Shown here piece after piece: positions 9,210-19,299 of a DNA stretch of 64,000 bases. The translations under genes were made by a program, and so were the position numbers. Origin of the DNA: Flavobacteriaceae bacterium UBA2765 (GTDB lineage Bacteria; Bacteroidota; Bacteroidia; Flavobacteriales; Flavobacteriaceae); contig DEIV01000060.1 of the NCBI GenBank assembly GCA_002352665.1, positions 29,341 through 93,340 of the forward strand. The letters run 5' to 3'. The notes under the pieces were generated by a model that made no database searches, was not told the DNA's origin, and was given only the letters and a program-made list of their open reading frames with translations. Within the stretch, counting starts at the first letter, position 1, and the number at the start of each line of letters is the position of its first letter.

Positions 9210-10670
9210 TTATGCTATTAATAAATCACCATTACCTTTGGTTGGTAAATTAGATTGCCCCATAAGAAAAATGTCAACTGCTCTGGCGGCTTCTCTACCT
9301 TCTGATATTGCCCAAACTATTAAGGATTGTCCTCTGTGCATATCTCCGGCAGTGAAAATATGAGGGACATTGGTCTGGTAATTATTTGCTTTATAATTAC
9401 TACGAGCATCTAATTCTAAACCTAATTGTTCGCTAAGGTTGGTTTCGGGTCCGGTAAAACCCAATGCAAGTAAGGCCAAATTGCAAGGCCAAATTTTTTC
9501 TGAATTTGGTTTTTCAATCAATTCTGGTCTTTTACCTGGTATAATCTTCCATTCAACTTCAACAGTTTTTAATGCAGTTAATTCACCTTTATCATTACTG
9601 ATAAATTCTTTGGTGTTAATTAACCAATTTCTATCACAGCCTTCTTCGTGAGAAGAACTGGTTTTTAATTGTAAAGGCCAGAAAGGCCAAGGTGTGGTTT
9701 CACTTCTCTTTACAGGTGGTTTTGGCATGATCTCAAAATTTGTAACAGAAGTTGCTCCTTGACGATTGGAGGTACCAACACAATCGGAACCGGTATCTCC
9801 ACCACCTATTACAATTACATGCTTGTTTTTAGCATTTATTATTTCACCTTTTATCGGACTGTCAAATAATTGTTTGGTTTGTTGTGTAAGAAAATCCATG
9901 GCCTGAACTACCCCTTTATTATTTATACCCTTTACTGGAAGAGATCTACGAACACTTGCTCCACCACATAAAACTATTGCGTCAAATGCTACAAGTTCCT
10001 TAATATCGTAATTTGTACCAACATCTACATTTGTAATAAAGATAATGCCTTCTGCTTCTAAAATGGCAATTCTACGATCTATAATTTCTTTTTCAAGCTT
10101 AAAATTTGGGATACCATAGCGAAGTAAACCGCCAATAGCATCTTCTCTTTCAAAAACGGTAACCGTATGTCCCGCTCTATTTAATTGTTGTGCTGCTGAT
10201 AATCCGGCAGGACCAGAGCCAATTACAGCTACGGATTTGTCTGTTCTCAGTTTTGGAGGCTGGGGAAGTATCCATCCTTCTGTAAAGCCTCGTTCTACAA
10301 TGTTTTTTTCTATATTTTCTATAGATACGGGTTGGTCAATAATACCTAATACACAAGCTTTTTCGCATGGAGCCGGACAAAGTCTTCCAGTAAATTCAGG
10401 AAAGTTATTGGTAGCATGTAAAATTTCTAGTGCTTTTTTCCATTCACCCTTATAAACCATATCATTAAAATCAGGAATCAAATTTCCGAGAGGACAAGCA
10501 CTATGGCAAAATGGAATACCACAATCCATACATCGTGATCCTTGCTTTTTTAATTCTTGTTCTTTTAAGGGAATTGTGAATTCTTTATAATTATGCACCC
10601 TAGTTTTAACAATAATATTGCTTTCATCTTCTCTTTTATATTCTTTAAACCCTCCTATTTTTCCCATCAT
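9210..10670 (-). CDS. gltD: Glutamate synthase [NADPH] small subunit
   Basis: This 486-residue subunit takes electrons from NADPH through FAD and Fe-S clusters to GltB. The N-terminal cysteines (CMDCGIPFCHSACPLGN and CPAPCEKAC) bind 4Fe-4S clusters, GSGPAGLSAAQQL binds FAD and GGGDTGSDC binds NADPH. Its ATG (10670-10668) overlaps the gltB TAA (10672-10670) by one base in a TAATG junction, so translation is probably coupled. The length is standard for the family. Confidence 0.96.
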   Translation of the reverse strand: MMGKIGGFKEYKREDESNIIVKTRVHNYKEFTIPLKEQELKKQGSRCMDCGIPFCHSACPLGNLIPDFNDMVYKGEWKKALEILHATNNFPEFTGRLCPAPCEKACVLGIIDQPVSIENIEKNIVERGFTEGWILPQPPKLRTDKSVAVIGSGPAGLSAAQQLNRAGHTVTVFEREDAIGGLLRYGIPNFKLEKEIIDRRIAILEAEGIIFITNVDVGTNYDIKELVAFDAIVLCGGASVRRSLPVKGINNKGVVQAMDFLTQQTKQLFDSPIKGEIINAKNKHVIVIGGGDTGSDCVGTSNRQGATSVTNFEIMPKPPVKRSETTPWPFWPLQLKTSSSHEEGCDRNWLINTKEFISNDKGELTALKTVEVEWKIIPGKRPELIEKPNSEKIWPCNLALLALGFTGPETNLSEQLGLELDARSNYKANNYQTNVPHIFTAGDMHRGQSLIVWAISEGREAARAVDIFLMGQSNLPTKGNGDLLIA

Positions 10671-13600
10671 TATGCAATTAATTGTGCTACTTGGTTTTCA
10701 TTGGCAATACGCTTCAAGGCTTTCTTGAAATCTTTCGGAAATACTTTGATAAAGTGTTTCAAAGAATTATCCCAATCATGTAACATTTTTCCTGCTAAAG
10801 TACTATTAGTGTGTTGATTGTGTTTTGAAATTAAATTTTTTAGATCTTTTTTGTCATCATCGGTCAAGGGATCTAGATCAACCATTTCCATATTACATAA
10901 ACCTTGACTAAATGCATTGTTTTTGTCATAAACATAGGCAATTCCACCACTCATTCCGGCGGCAAAATTTCTACCCGTTTTTCCAAGGATAACCACCTTA
11001 CCACCGGTCATATATTCGCAACCATGATCTCCTACACCTTCAACCACAGCGGTAACCCCTGAATTTCTTACACAGAAGCGTTCGCCAGCAATTCCGTTGA
11101 TATAAGTTTCACCAGAAACAGCTCCATAAAAACAAACATTACCGATAATAATATTATCTTCTGCTTTAAAGTCTGCTTCCTTTGGTTTTTGAATGATAAT
11201 TTTTGCTCCTGATAATCCTTTACCTAAGTAATCGTTTGTTTCTCCTTCTACTTTCATAGTAATTCCTTTAGTGGCAAATGCTCCAAAACTTTGCCCAGCA
11301 GAACCTTTAAAATTTAGACTTAGTGTGTCTTTAGGTAAACCTTCTGCTCCATGAATTTTAGAAATTTCATTGCTGGTTATGGCACCTGTAGCCCTATCTG
11401 TATTCTGAATGGAATAACTTAAAGAAGTTGGTAATTTATTTATGATGGCAGCCTTGGCGTCTGTTATAATTTGTTTATCTAATACGTTTTCTAGATTGTG
11501 ATCTTGTTTTTCAGAATTAGATATAGAAGCATCACCATCCATTTTTGGTTTATATAAAATGGTTGATAAATCAAGTCCGTTGGCTTTATAATGATCAATG
11601 GCAGTATTGGTATTTAATTTTTCACTTTGTCCCACCATTTCTTTGATACTTCTAAACCCTAATTGAGCCATGATGTGACGTAATTCTTCAGCTACGAAAT
11701 ACATAAAATTGATAACATGTTCAGGAGTGCCTTTAAAATTTTTACGGAGCTCAGGATCTTGTGTTGCTATACCAACAGGGCAAGTGTTTAAATGACAAGC
11801 TCGCATCATGATGCATCCTGACGCCACCAAAGGTGCTGTAGCAAAACCAAACTCTTCTGCCCCTAAGAGGCAAGCAATGGCAACATCTCTTCCCGTTTTT
11901 AATTGCCCATCACATTCTAAAACAACTCTACCCCTTAAATTATTAAGCACTAAAGTTTGTTGAGCTTCGGCAATACCTAATTCCCATGGTAAACCTGCAT
12001 GTTTTAAGGAAGTTAGGGGTGATGCTCCTGTGCCGCCATCAAAACCGGAGATTAAAATTACATCCGCTTTCGCCTTAGCCACACCTGCTGCTATAGTGCC
12101 CACACCAACCTTAGAAACCAATTTAACATTTATTCTTGCTTCTCTATTCGCATTTTTCAAATCAAAAATGAGTTGGGCTAAATCTTCAATAGAATAGATG
12201 TCATGATGAGGTGGCGGTGATATTAATCCCACATAAGGCGTTGAGTTTCTCACTTCTGCAATCCACGGTAATACTTTTTCTCCCGGTAATTGTCCACCTT
12301 CTCCGGGTTTGGCCCCTTGAGCCATTTTAATTTGAATTTCTTTAGCATTCGTTAAATAATCGCTCGTAACACCGAACCTACCAGATGCTACTTGCTTGAT
12401 GGCACTATTTTTCCAATCACCATTGGATAATTTTTTAAATCTATTTTTATTTTCTCCACCTTCACCTGAATTACTTTTGCCGCCAATTCTATTCATGGCA
12501 ATTGCTAAATTCTCATGTGCTTCTTGACTAATAGAACCATAAGACATGGCACCTGTTTTAAAACGCTTAACTATTTCGGTCCAAGGTTCAACTTCTTCTA
12601 TTGGAATGGGATCTAAATTGTTAAATTCAAATAATCCACGTAAAGTCATTAAGTTTTTGCTTTGCAAATTAATAGCATCAGCATAGGTCTGATAACTCTT
12701 TTTACTTTTAGTCCTAACTGCTTGTTGCAGTTTAGAAACGGTGGTGGGATTAAACATATGTTTTTCACCAGTTCTTCTCCATCTGTATTCTCCACCAATT
12801 TCAAGATCAAGTATATCTGTAGCATTTTCTTTTGCAAACGCATTGTGATGTCTTTTGATAATATCTTTTTCTAAAACATACAAACCGATCCCTCCAATTC
12901 TAGTAGGCGTAAAAGGAAAATATTTATCAACGAACGATTTTTTTAAACCGAGAATTTCAAAAATCTGAGAAGCTCTATATGAATGGAGCGTTGAGATTCC
13001 TATTTTATTCATAATTTTAAGTATCCCCTTACCAATGGCTTTATTAAAATTCTGAACGGCCTTTTCTTCACCAATATCTTTTATTACATTTTCTTTAACT
13101 TCTGTTCTGATTATTTCATTTACCAGATAAGGGTTAATAGCACTGGCACCATATCCAAATAAAGTCGCAAAATGATGAGGTTCTCTTGGTTCTGCAGTTT
13201 CTAAAACAATACCAAATTTTGAACGTTTGCCTAATTTATTTAAAGAATGATGTACATAAGAACAAGCTAAAAGTGCCGAAATGGGAGCATATTCTTTAGT
13301 AACACCTCTATCAGAAAGAATGATAATATTTGTACCATTATTTACTGCTTTTTCTGTTTGAATTAATATATCATCTAATGTTTTTTCCAGTCCATTTACA
13401 CCTTTTTCCACGGGATAAAGTATAGAAATTGAAGCTGCTTTATAATCGGGATGGTCAATATTTTTTATTTTATCTAGATCCTTGCTTGATATTACTGGAT
13501 TTTGAATTCGTAATTTTTTAGCCTGTTCTGGAACGATATCAAAAATATTTCTATCGCCACCAATAGCTAAGCTAATATCTGTAATAATTTCTTCTCGGAT

Positions 13601-15178
13601 TCCGTCTAACGGAGGATTTGTAACTTGAGCAAAAAGTTGTTTAAAATAATTATATAATAATTGAGGTTGATCTGATAATACTGCTAACGGGGTATCTGTT
13701 CCCATTGAACCTAGGGCCTCTTTACCATTGATAGCCATAGGAGTGATAATAGTTGCTAGATCTTCAGAAGTATAACCGAATACTCTTAATCGAGTCTTAT
13801 AATTGGTGGTTTCTATAGGACATTGGTAGTTGGTATAAGGTACTTTTGCTAAGGGTAAAACATGTTTTGACACCCATTTTTTATATGGATATTTAGATAT
13901 AATATCACTTTTAATTTCTTCATCTTCAATAATTCTACCAGCGTTCATATCTACTAAAAACATTTTGCCAGGCTCAAGTCTACCATGTCTTGCTACATTT
14001 TCTGGTTTAATATTTAAAACTCCAATTTCAGATGACATAACTACATTGCCATCTTTTGTAACAGAATATCTAGAAGGGCGTAGTCCATTTCTGTCTAATA
14101 AAGCCCCGATAAAATTGCCATCTGTAAAAGGTACAGAAGCAGGCCCATCCCAAGGTTCCATAATGCAAGAATTATATTCGTAAAATGCTTTTTTATCTGC
14201 ATTCATAGTTTGATGTTTTTCCCAAGCTTCAGGAACCATCATCATCATTACCTCAGGTAAAGATCTTCCCGTCATTAATAATAATTCAACGACCATGTCC
14301 ATAGAGGCAGAATCTGATTTACCTTGACTTACTATTGGAAATAATTTTTTTATATCGTCGCCAAATAGGTCACTTTTCATTAATTCTTCTCTGGCTCTCA
14401 TTCTACTTACATTCCCTCTTAAGGTATTGATCTCTCCATTATGGCACATATATCGAAATGGTTGAGCTAAGTCCCAGGAAGGAAAGGTATTGGTAGAGAA
14501 TCGTTGATGCACCAATGCCAATCGTGTTACAACATCGTTCTCCTTTAAATCAGTATAATATCTACCTATATCTTCAGGGATCAATAGGCCTTTGTAGATA
14601 ATAGTAGTTGTTGAAAAACTAGGTATATAGAAGTAATTATATTCTGCAATTTTGGATTTCCTTATTAAGTGTTCTGAAATTTTTCTCGCGGCAAATAATT
14701 TAGCATTAAACTGCAATTCCGTGAGCTCTAAATTATTTTTATTTACAAATATTTGTTTGATCTTGGGTTCAATTTTAGAAGCAATTTTACCCATATAAGA
14801 ATTGTCAACGGGAACATCTCTCCAACCTAGTACCCGTAAACCTTGTTGTACAAGTTGTTCTTCAAATATTTGTATGCAATATCTAGACTGATTATAGCTT
14901 TTAGGTAGAAAAATCATACCAACTGCATAATCTTTGGGTTTTGGAAGTTCAAAATTACATACCCTTTTGAAGAAATCATGAGGAATATCTATTAATATAC
15001 CAGCTCCATCACCCGTTCTACCATCAGAACTTACAGCACCGCGATGTTCTAATTTTATTAAAATTTTGAGAGCATCATGAATCATTTGATGAGATTTTTC
15101 TCCTTTTAGATTACATATAAATCCTGCCCCACAATTATCTCGTTCAAATTCCGGTAAGTATAAACCTTGTTGCTTCAT
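10670..15178 (-). CDS. gltB: Glutamate synthase large subunit
   Basis: This 1502-residue enzyme converts glutamine and 2-oxoglutarate to two glutamates. Domains in order are a class II glutaminase with catalytic Cys16 after a 15-residue propeptide (FERDNCGAGF), a central domain, the FMN domain (SGEGGENKNRF, AQGAKPGEGGQLPG, GGTGASPL), the 3Fe-4S cysteines (CIMMRACHLNTC) and the C-terminal GXGXG beta-helix. A TATTTTTG-like box at 15197-15204 on this strand would give a short leader. It is paired with gltD and sits beside the ammonium uptake operon. Confidence 0.97.
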   Translation of the reverse strand: MKQQGLYLPEFERDNCGAGFICNLKGEKSHQMIHDALKILIKLEHRGAVSSDGRTGDGAGILIDIPHDFFKRVCNFELPKPKDYAVGMIFLPKSYNQSRYCIQIFEEQLVQQGLRVLGWRDVPVDNSYMGKIASKIEPKIKQIFVNKNNLELTELQFNAKLFAARKISEHLIRKSKIAEYNYFYIPSFSTTTIIYKGLLIPEDIGRYYTDLKENDVVTRLALVHQRFSTNTFPSWDLAQPFRYMCHNGEINTLRGNVSRMRAREELMKSDLFGDDIKKLFPIVSQGKSDSASMDMVVELLLMTGRSLPEVMMMMVPEAWEKHQTMNADKKAFYEYNSCIMEPWDGPASVPFTDGNFIGALLDRNGLRPSRYSVTKDGNVVMSSEIGVLNIKPENVARHGRLEPGKMFLVDMNAGRIIEDEEIKSDIISKYPYKKWVSKHVLPLAKVPYTNYQCPIETTNYKTRLRVFGYTSEDLATIITPMAINGKEALGSMGTDTPLAVLSDQPQLLYNYFKQLFAQVTNPPLDGIREEIITDISLAIGGDRNIFDIVPEQAKKLRIQNPVISSKDLDKIKNIDHPDYKAASISILYPVEKGVNGLEKTLDDILIQTEKAVNNGTNIIILSDRGVTKEYAPISALLACSYVHHSLNKLGKRSKFGIVLETAEPREPHHFATLFGYGASAINPYLVNEIIRTEVKENVIKDIGEEKAVQNFNKAIGKGILKIMNKIGISTLHSYRASQIFEILGLKKSFVDKYFPFTPTRIGGIGLYVLEKDIIKRHHNAFAKENATDILDLEIGGEYRWRRTGEKHMFNPTTVSKLQQAVRTKSKKSYQTYADAINLQSKNLMTLRGLFEFNNLDPIPIEEVEPWTEIVKRFKTGAMSYGSISQEAHENLAIAMNRIGGKSNSGEGGENKNRFKKLSNGDWKNSAIKQVASGRFGVTSDYLTNAKEIQIKMAQGAKPGEGGQLPGEKVLPWIAEVRNSTPYVGLISPPPHHDIYSIEDLAQLIFDLKNANREARINVKLVSKVGVGTIAAGVAKAKADVILISGFDGGTGASPLTSLKHAGLPWELGIAEAQQTLVLNNLRGRVVLECDGQLKTGRDVAIACLLGAEEFGFATAPLVASGCIMMRACHLNTCPVGIATQDPELRKNFKGTPEHVINFMYFVAEELRHIMAQLGFRSIKEMVGQSEKLNTNTAIDHYKANGLDLSTILYKPKMDGDASISNSEKQDHNLENVLDKQIITDAKAAIINKLPTSLSYSIQNTDRATGAITSNEISKIHGAEGLPKDTLSLNFKGSAGQSFGAFATKGITMKVEGETNDYLGKGLSGAKIIIQKPKEADFKAEDNIIIGNVCFYGAVSGETYINGIAGERFCVRNSGVTAVVEGVGDHGCEYMTGGKVVILGKTGRNFAAGMSGGIAYVYDKNNAFSQGLCNMEMVDLDPLTDDDKKDLKNLISKHNQHTNSTLAGKMLHDWDNSLKHFIKVFPKDFKKALKRIANENQVAQLIA

Positions 15179-15343
15179 TTTGTTAAATTATGTGTACAAA
15201 AATAAGCAATTAGCTAATGATATAGTATTTAATAATGCTTTAAGTTATAAATAATGTTTAAAAAACAATAAGTGCATGTGAAAAATTAAATATTTAAAAT
15301 TTTGGCATAAGGTTATTATGATATTCGTAATTTATAACACACC

Positions 15344-15382
15344 AAAACACACGGTTAAATTTTAATTTAACCGTGTGTTTTT
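15344..15382 (-). terminator. Terminator after amtB
   Basis: A perfect 15-bp stem (15345-15359 / 15366-15380) with a TTTTAA-type six-base loop and T-runs on both sides. It lies 28 nt beyond the amtB stop, separating the amtB operon from gltBD. Confidence 0.85.
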
Positions 15383-15409
15383 TAATTAATTCTTTATTTT
15401 ACTTGAACT

Positions 15410-16651
15410 TTAGTGTTCGTTTAATCTAAAATCAGGATAAGCATCCATACCGTGCTCATGTGCATCTAAACCTTCTAGTTCTTCTCTCTCAGACACTCTT
15501 ATGCCTACAGTTTTCTTCAAGACAAATAGAATGATAAACGTAGATGTGATACAAATAGCTGCGTATGAACCAATACCTATTAATTGACTCATGAATTGAG
15601 CTCCACTAGCCAATGCACCGAAAATACCAACTGCTAATGTTCCCCATATCCCACAAATTAAGTGAACTGCGATGGCTCCAACCGGATCGTCAAGTTTTAA
15701 TTTGTCAATTAAAGCCACGCCAAATACAATGATAGCACCAGCAATACTTCCGATTAAGATAGCATCAGTTGGACTCATTTGGTCAGCTCCGGCAGTAATA
15801 CCTACAAGCCCTCCAAGAATTCCATTTAAAAACATAGTTAAATCATAATTCTTGTGAAGAATTGTAGAAACTATAAAGGCAATAACACCTCCTGCGGCAG
15901 CTGCAAGGCTAGTAGTTACAAGTACTAAAGAAGTTGCGCCGGGTTCAGCAGATAATACTGATCCTCCATTAAATCCAAACCATCCTAACCATAAAATGAG
16001 TACGCCGGCCGTTGCTAAAGGAATATTATGACCTGGTATAGCTTGGGCTTTACCATCTTTAAATTTACCTATTCGTGATCCTAATAACCATACTGCAACC
16101 AAAGCAGCCCATCCACCAACAGAGTGTACTAGTGTCGAACCTGCAAAGTCATAAAAAGGAGTTTCTAAGGTTTGTAAAAACCCACCACCCCATTTCCAAG
16201 AGCCTGCGATTGGATATATTAAACCAACGTAAATAACAACAAACACCATAAAAGGGCCGATTTTTATACGTTCTGCTACGGCACCAGAAACTATGGTTGC
16301 GGCTGTTGCGGCAAACATTCCTTGAAAAAGAAAATCTGTCCAATAGGTGTAGCCTCCATTGTAAGCTAAATCTAAGGCACCTTCGGTTGTTAAAGGAGAA
16401 TTTAATCCAAATCCTGCAAACCCGAAGAAGCCTGAAGAGCCTTCAGCAAATCCAGGGTACATCAAATTAAAGCCAACTAGACAATATAAAAGTAAGCCAA
16501 CGGTAATGATAAATATATTTTTGAATAAAATATTAATAGTATTTTTTTGTCTCGTTAAACCGATTTCTAATAATGAGAAACCTAAATGCATAAAAAATAC
16601 AAGGGCTGTACAGATCATCATCCATACATTATTTATAGTAAGTAATTCCAT
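15410..16651 (-). CDS. amtB: Ammonium transporter
   Basis: A 413-residue inner-membrane channel with about 11 helices, Amt/MEP/Rh family. The twin pore histidines are present (His176 in TLVHSVGGW, His330 in AIAVHLICGIWGT). The GSxxVHxxGG and WxGWxGFNGGS motifs are intact. The cytoplasmic C-terminus is short and ends in DAHEHGMDAYPDFRLNEH. It is the last gene of the porin-P-II-amtB operon, 23 nt after the P-II gene, matching the near-universal amtB-P-II linkage. Confidence 0.96.
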   Translation of the reverse strand: MELLTINNVWMMICTALVFFMHLGFSLLEIGLTRQKNTINILFKNIFIITVGLLLYCLVGFNLMYPGFAEGSSGFFGFAGFGLNSPLTTEGALDLAYNGGYTYWTDFLFQGMFAATAATIVSGAVAERIKIGPFMVFVVIYVGLIYPIAGSWKWGGGFLQTLETPFYDFAGSTLVHSVGGWAALVAVWLLGSRIGKFKDGKAQAIPGHNIPLATAGVLILWLGWFGFNGGSVLSAEPGATSLVLVTTSLAAAAGGVIAFIVSTILHKNYDLTMFLNGILGGLVGITAGADQMSPTDAILIGSIAGAIIVFGVALIDKLKLDDPVGAIAVHLICGIWGTLAVGIFGALASGAQFMSQLIGIGSYAAICITSTFIILFVLKKTVGIRVSEREELEGLDAHEHGMDAYPDFRLNEH

Positions 16652-16674
16652 AATTAAATTTTGTTTGGGTTATT

Positions 16675-17013
16675 TTATTTTAAAGTGTCGCCACCTTTTT
16701 CTCCTGTTCTTATTCTATAGCTTTCTTTAATTTCTGATATAAAGATTTTACCGTCCCCAACTTCACCTGTACTTGCTGAGCTGAGAATCGCTTTTATAGT
16801 AGCCTCTTCAAATTCGTCATTAATAACTATAGATAGATATCTACGTTGAATATCGCTAGTGCTATAGGAAACACCTCTATATACATGACCTTCTTTTTCA
16901 TGACCTTGTCCGGTTACATCCCAATAAGAGAAAAAGTTAATACCTACATCATGTAAAGCTTCTTTTACTGTAGAAAATTTTGATTTTCTAATAATTGCTT
17001 CTATTTTTTTCAT
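16675..17013 (-). CDS. glnK: P-II nitrogen regulatory protein
   Basis: A 112-residue trimeric signal protein of the GlnB/GlnK family. It has the start MKKIEAIIRKSKF, the T-loop YRGVSY with a tyrosine (Tyr50) at the position uridylylated in proteobacteria, the B-loop TGEVGDGKIF and the C-loop RIRTGEKG. The rest of the T-loop (STSDIQRRYLS) differs from enteric P-II. Linkage to amtB suggests the GlnK role, binding AmtB to block ammonium uptake when nitrogen is ample. Whether it is covalently modified is unknown. Confidence 0.93.
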   Translation of the reverse strand: MKKIEAIIRKSKFSTVKEALHDVGINFFSYWDVTGQGHEKEGHVYRGVSYSTSDIQRRYLSIVINDEFEEATIKAILSSASTGEVGDGKIFISEIKESYRIRTGEKGGDTLK

Positions 17014-17034
17014 TGTATATTAGTTTTAATTAGT

Positions 17035-18087
17035 TTAAAATGAGTACACTGCAGCTAGAACAAACGAACTTAAGCTTTTTTGAGCCTTTAGGTCATCATC
17101 AAAAAAGAAATCGTCAGAACCTGAGTCTAATCTTAGTTCTGGAATTATGGTAAGATCACCTATTTTTACATTTGCAGTTAATGTTGTTGCGAATATACTA
17201 GAATCTTCTACCCCTGTTCCTATGGCACCAAAATCTTCTGTTTCTACAAAATATTCGGCTCTAAGTCCAATTGAAAAAGTATCAGATGCGGCAAGTTGAG
17301 GATATAAGGCAACTCCGGCAAATCCGGCTTTATCATCTCCATCATCGCCATTGTCATATAGTGCTGCATTAACACCTAGAAAGAAAGTTTCAGATAGGTT
17401 AAAACCTCCTGTAAAATCTATCTCAAAAGCACCATCGTCAAGGAGAACATTCAAAAATTGATCGGCGTAACCAAGTTGTGCACCGAAAGCATAATTACCA
17501 GTAGGGTTAAATTCAGTTGCATCTTTCGGATTCATTACTGCCACCATTAAGCTAAATTTTTCTGATAAGGTAAAGTCGGCTTTTAAACCTGTATGGCTAA
17601 AGGGACCATAAGAAAACAAATATGAGGTGCTGTAATTAAAATTAGCTGAAGGAGAAATAACTTCATATCCTAAAAAGGTATTGAAATTTCCAATAGTTAA
17701 TTTTACTGACTCACTCACATTCCAATAGGCGTATAATTGATTTACAATATTTGAACTACCACCTGGTCTTAAGAAAGGGGAGTTAAAAGTAGCATCTTCA
17801 CCTCGAGGGCCATAAACTAGATCAGCAACAAAGCCTACTTTTTCTCCTTCATAGGACGCCACTAGATTGGCCATTCCTAATGCAAAACCGGGAAGATTAG
17901 CAAAAGATGATCCTGGGGCAACTGCATTTTCATCATTGGGAGCGTTCAAATTAGTACGAAAGTAAGCATCAACACTACCACTAAATGAGAACTTTTTTTC
18001 TTCTTCTTTTTTTTCCTCTTCTTGCGTAAAGACATTAATGCTCATTAAAAATGTTAATACAAGTAATGAAAGTTTTGTTTTTTTCAT
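17035..18087 (-). CDS. Outer-membrane porin of the P-II/amtB operon
   Basis: A 350-residue protein with a signal peptide (cut near NVFTQ), then a lysine/glutamate-rich linker (EEEKKEEEKK) and alternating beta strands throughout, ending in an aromatic residue (LAAVYSF), as expected for an outer-membrane beta-barrel. It resembles BBP2-type Bacteroidota porins (FSFSGSVDAYFRTNLN). It is first in an operon, 21 nt before the P-II gene, so it is probably induced with ammonium uptake and may pass small nitrogen compounds. The substrate is inferred only from context. Confidence 0.8.
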   Translation of the reverse strand: MKKTKLSLLVLTFLMSINVFTQEEEKKEEEKKFSFSGSVDAYFRTNLNAPNDENAVAPGSSFANLPGFALGMANLVASYEGEKVGFVADLVYGPRGEDATFNSPFLRPGGSSNIVNQLYAYWNVSESVKLTIGNFNTFLGYEVISPSANFNYSTSYLFSYGPFSHTGLKADFTLSEKFSLMVAVMNPKDATEFNPTGNYAFGAQLGYADQFLNVLLDDGAFEIDFTGGFNLSETFFLGVNAALYDNGDDGDDKAGFAGVALYPQLAASDTFSIGLRAEYFVETEDFGAIGTGVEDSSIFATTLTANVKIGDLTIIPELRLDSGSDDFFFDDDLKAQKSLSSFVLAAVYSF

Positions 18088-18467
18088 AATTTGGGTTTTT
18101 CTTGGTTAATTATTTTTTTAGTTTAGGCGGTCAAAAGTAGAAATAATATTTACAATTAAAAATTAGAAATTTAAAATATTGTACATTTCTTACTATATAG
18201 TATTAAAAAAATAGGGGTTAAATTTTAAATATGATAAATTATTAAACTATTACCCCTAAATATAATGGGGTTAATAAAAAATACTTTAAAATTTATTAAT
18301 TTGATAAAAATGCTGTTTGTTCAAAAAAAATGAGATATAAGATTGTATATCATTCAATTGAGTTGTGTTTTAATATGTTATTTCTAATTCGTAAATTGAA
18401 AAAATGATTGTATTTTTATCATAATATTGGATTAAATTAATTCTTTCAGAAAATACAAGATGAACAG
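18088..18467. other. Intergenic region upstream of the porin-P-II-amtB operon
   Basis: 380 bp, very AT-rich, between divergent genes. A TACTTTTG box (CAAAAGTA, 18132-18139) is a possible -7 element for the porin operon, without a clear -33 partner. Three GGGGTTA-type boxes occur at 18213-18220, 18250-18257 (inverted) and 18266-18274. The last two can pair as a CCCC/GGGG hairpin. No gene is seen. Confidence 0.4.
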
Positions 18468-19250
18468 ATGAAATATCTATATACTTACTTGGTAACTATA
18501 CAGTTTTTAGGTTTTCGTTTTCATGGGTGGCAAAAGCAAAAACATGTTAAAACGATACATGAAATGATTGATAAAACCTTATCATTTGTATTTGTAGATC
18601 AAAATTTTAAGACTTTAGGAATTGGTAGAACAGATGCTAAAGTATCTGCAAATGAATATATTTTTCAACTTTTTCTAAATGAATCATTAGAAATCACCTC
18701 TTTAATTGGCAATTTAAATTCTAATTTTCCCAGTGATATTAAAGCTATATCTTTGGTACCCGTATCAAATGATTTTAATATTATTCAACACCCTAAAGTT
18801 AAAGAGTATTTATATTTTTTTTCTTTTGGAGAGAAGAACCACCCTTTTACCGCTCCCTTTATAGTAGGAATGGATGAATATTTAGATATAGAGATGATGA
18901 AAAAAGGAGCTAAACTATTTGAAGGAGAACATTATTTTCATAAATTTTGTACCCAGCCATCTGCTCAAACAGTTTTCAAGCGTGTTATTGAATGTTGTGA
19001 AATATTGGAGAATGATATTTATACAGCAAATTTCTTTCCAAAAAAAAGTTATTATTTAAAGGTGAAAGGCGCAGGGTTTTTACGCTACCAGATCAGACTG
19101 ATGATGAGTACTTTATTTGAGTTGGGTAAGGGGAATTTAAATTTAGATAATATCAATCAATCATTACTAGAAAATAATGACAGAAAACCACTAAAGCATA
19201 TAGCTCCTGCATCAGGCCTACAGTTGTATAATATTGAGTTTAAGAACTAA
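18468..19250 (+). CDS. TruA-family pseudouridine synthase, divergent paralogue
   Basis: A 260-residue TruA-like protein. It has FRFHGWQKQ near the N-terminus and GRTDAKVSANEY with the catalytic Asp56. Canonical TruA has GRTDAGVHA, so two conserved positions differ (Gly to Lys, His to Ser). The C-terminal KVKGAGFLRYQIRLMM matches the TruA FxxHMVR-type segment with changes. Its target may not be tRNA positions 38-40. It is transcribed alone. Confidence 0.8.
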   Translation: MKYLYTYLVTIQFLGFRFHGWQKQKHVKTIHEMIDKTLSFVFVDQNFKTLGIGRTDAKVSANEYIFQLFLNESLEITSLIGNLNSNFPSDIKAISLVPVSNDFNIIQHPKVKEYLYFFSFGEKNHPFTAPFIVGMDEYLDIEMMKKGAKLFEGEHYFHKFCTQPSAQTVFKRVIECCEILENDIYTANFFPKKSYYLKVKGAGFLRYQIRLMMSTLFELGKGNLNLDNINQSLLENNDRKPLKHIAPASGLQLYNIEFKN

Positions 19251-19299
19251 CCTTTGTTATGTTGAGGTTTAATAAGAATCTTAGGGTATTCAAAAGTTT

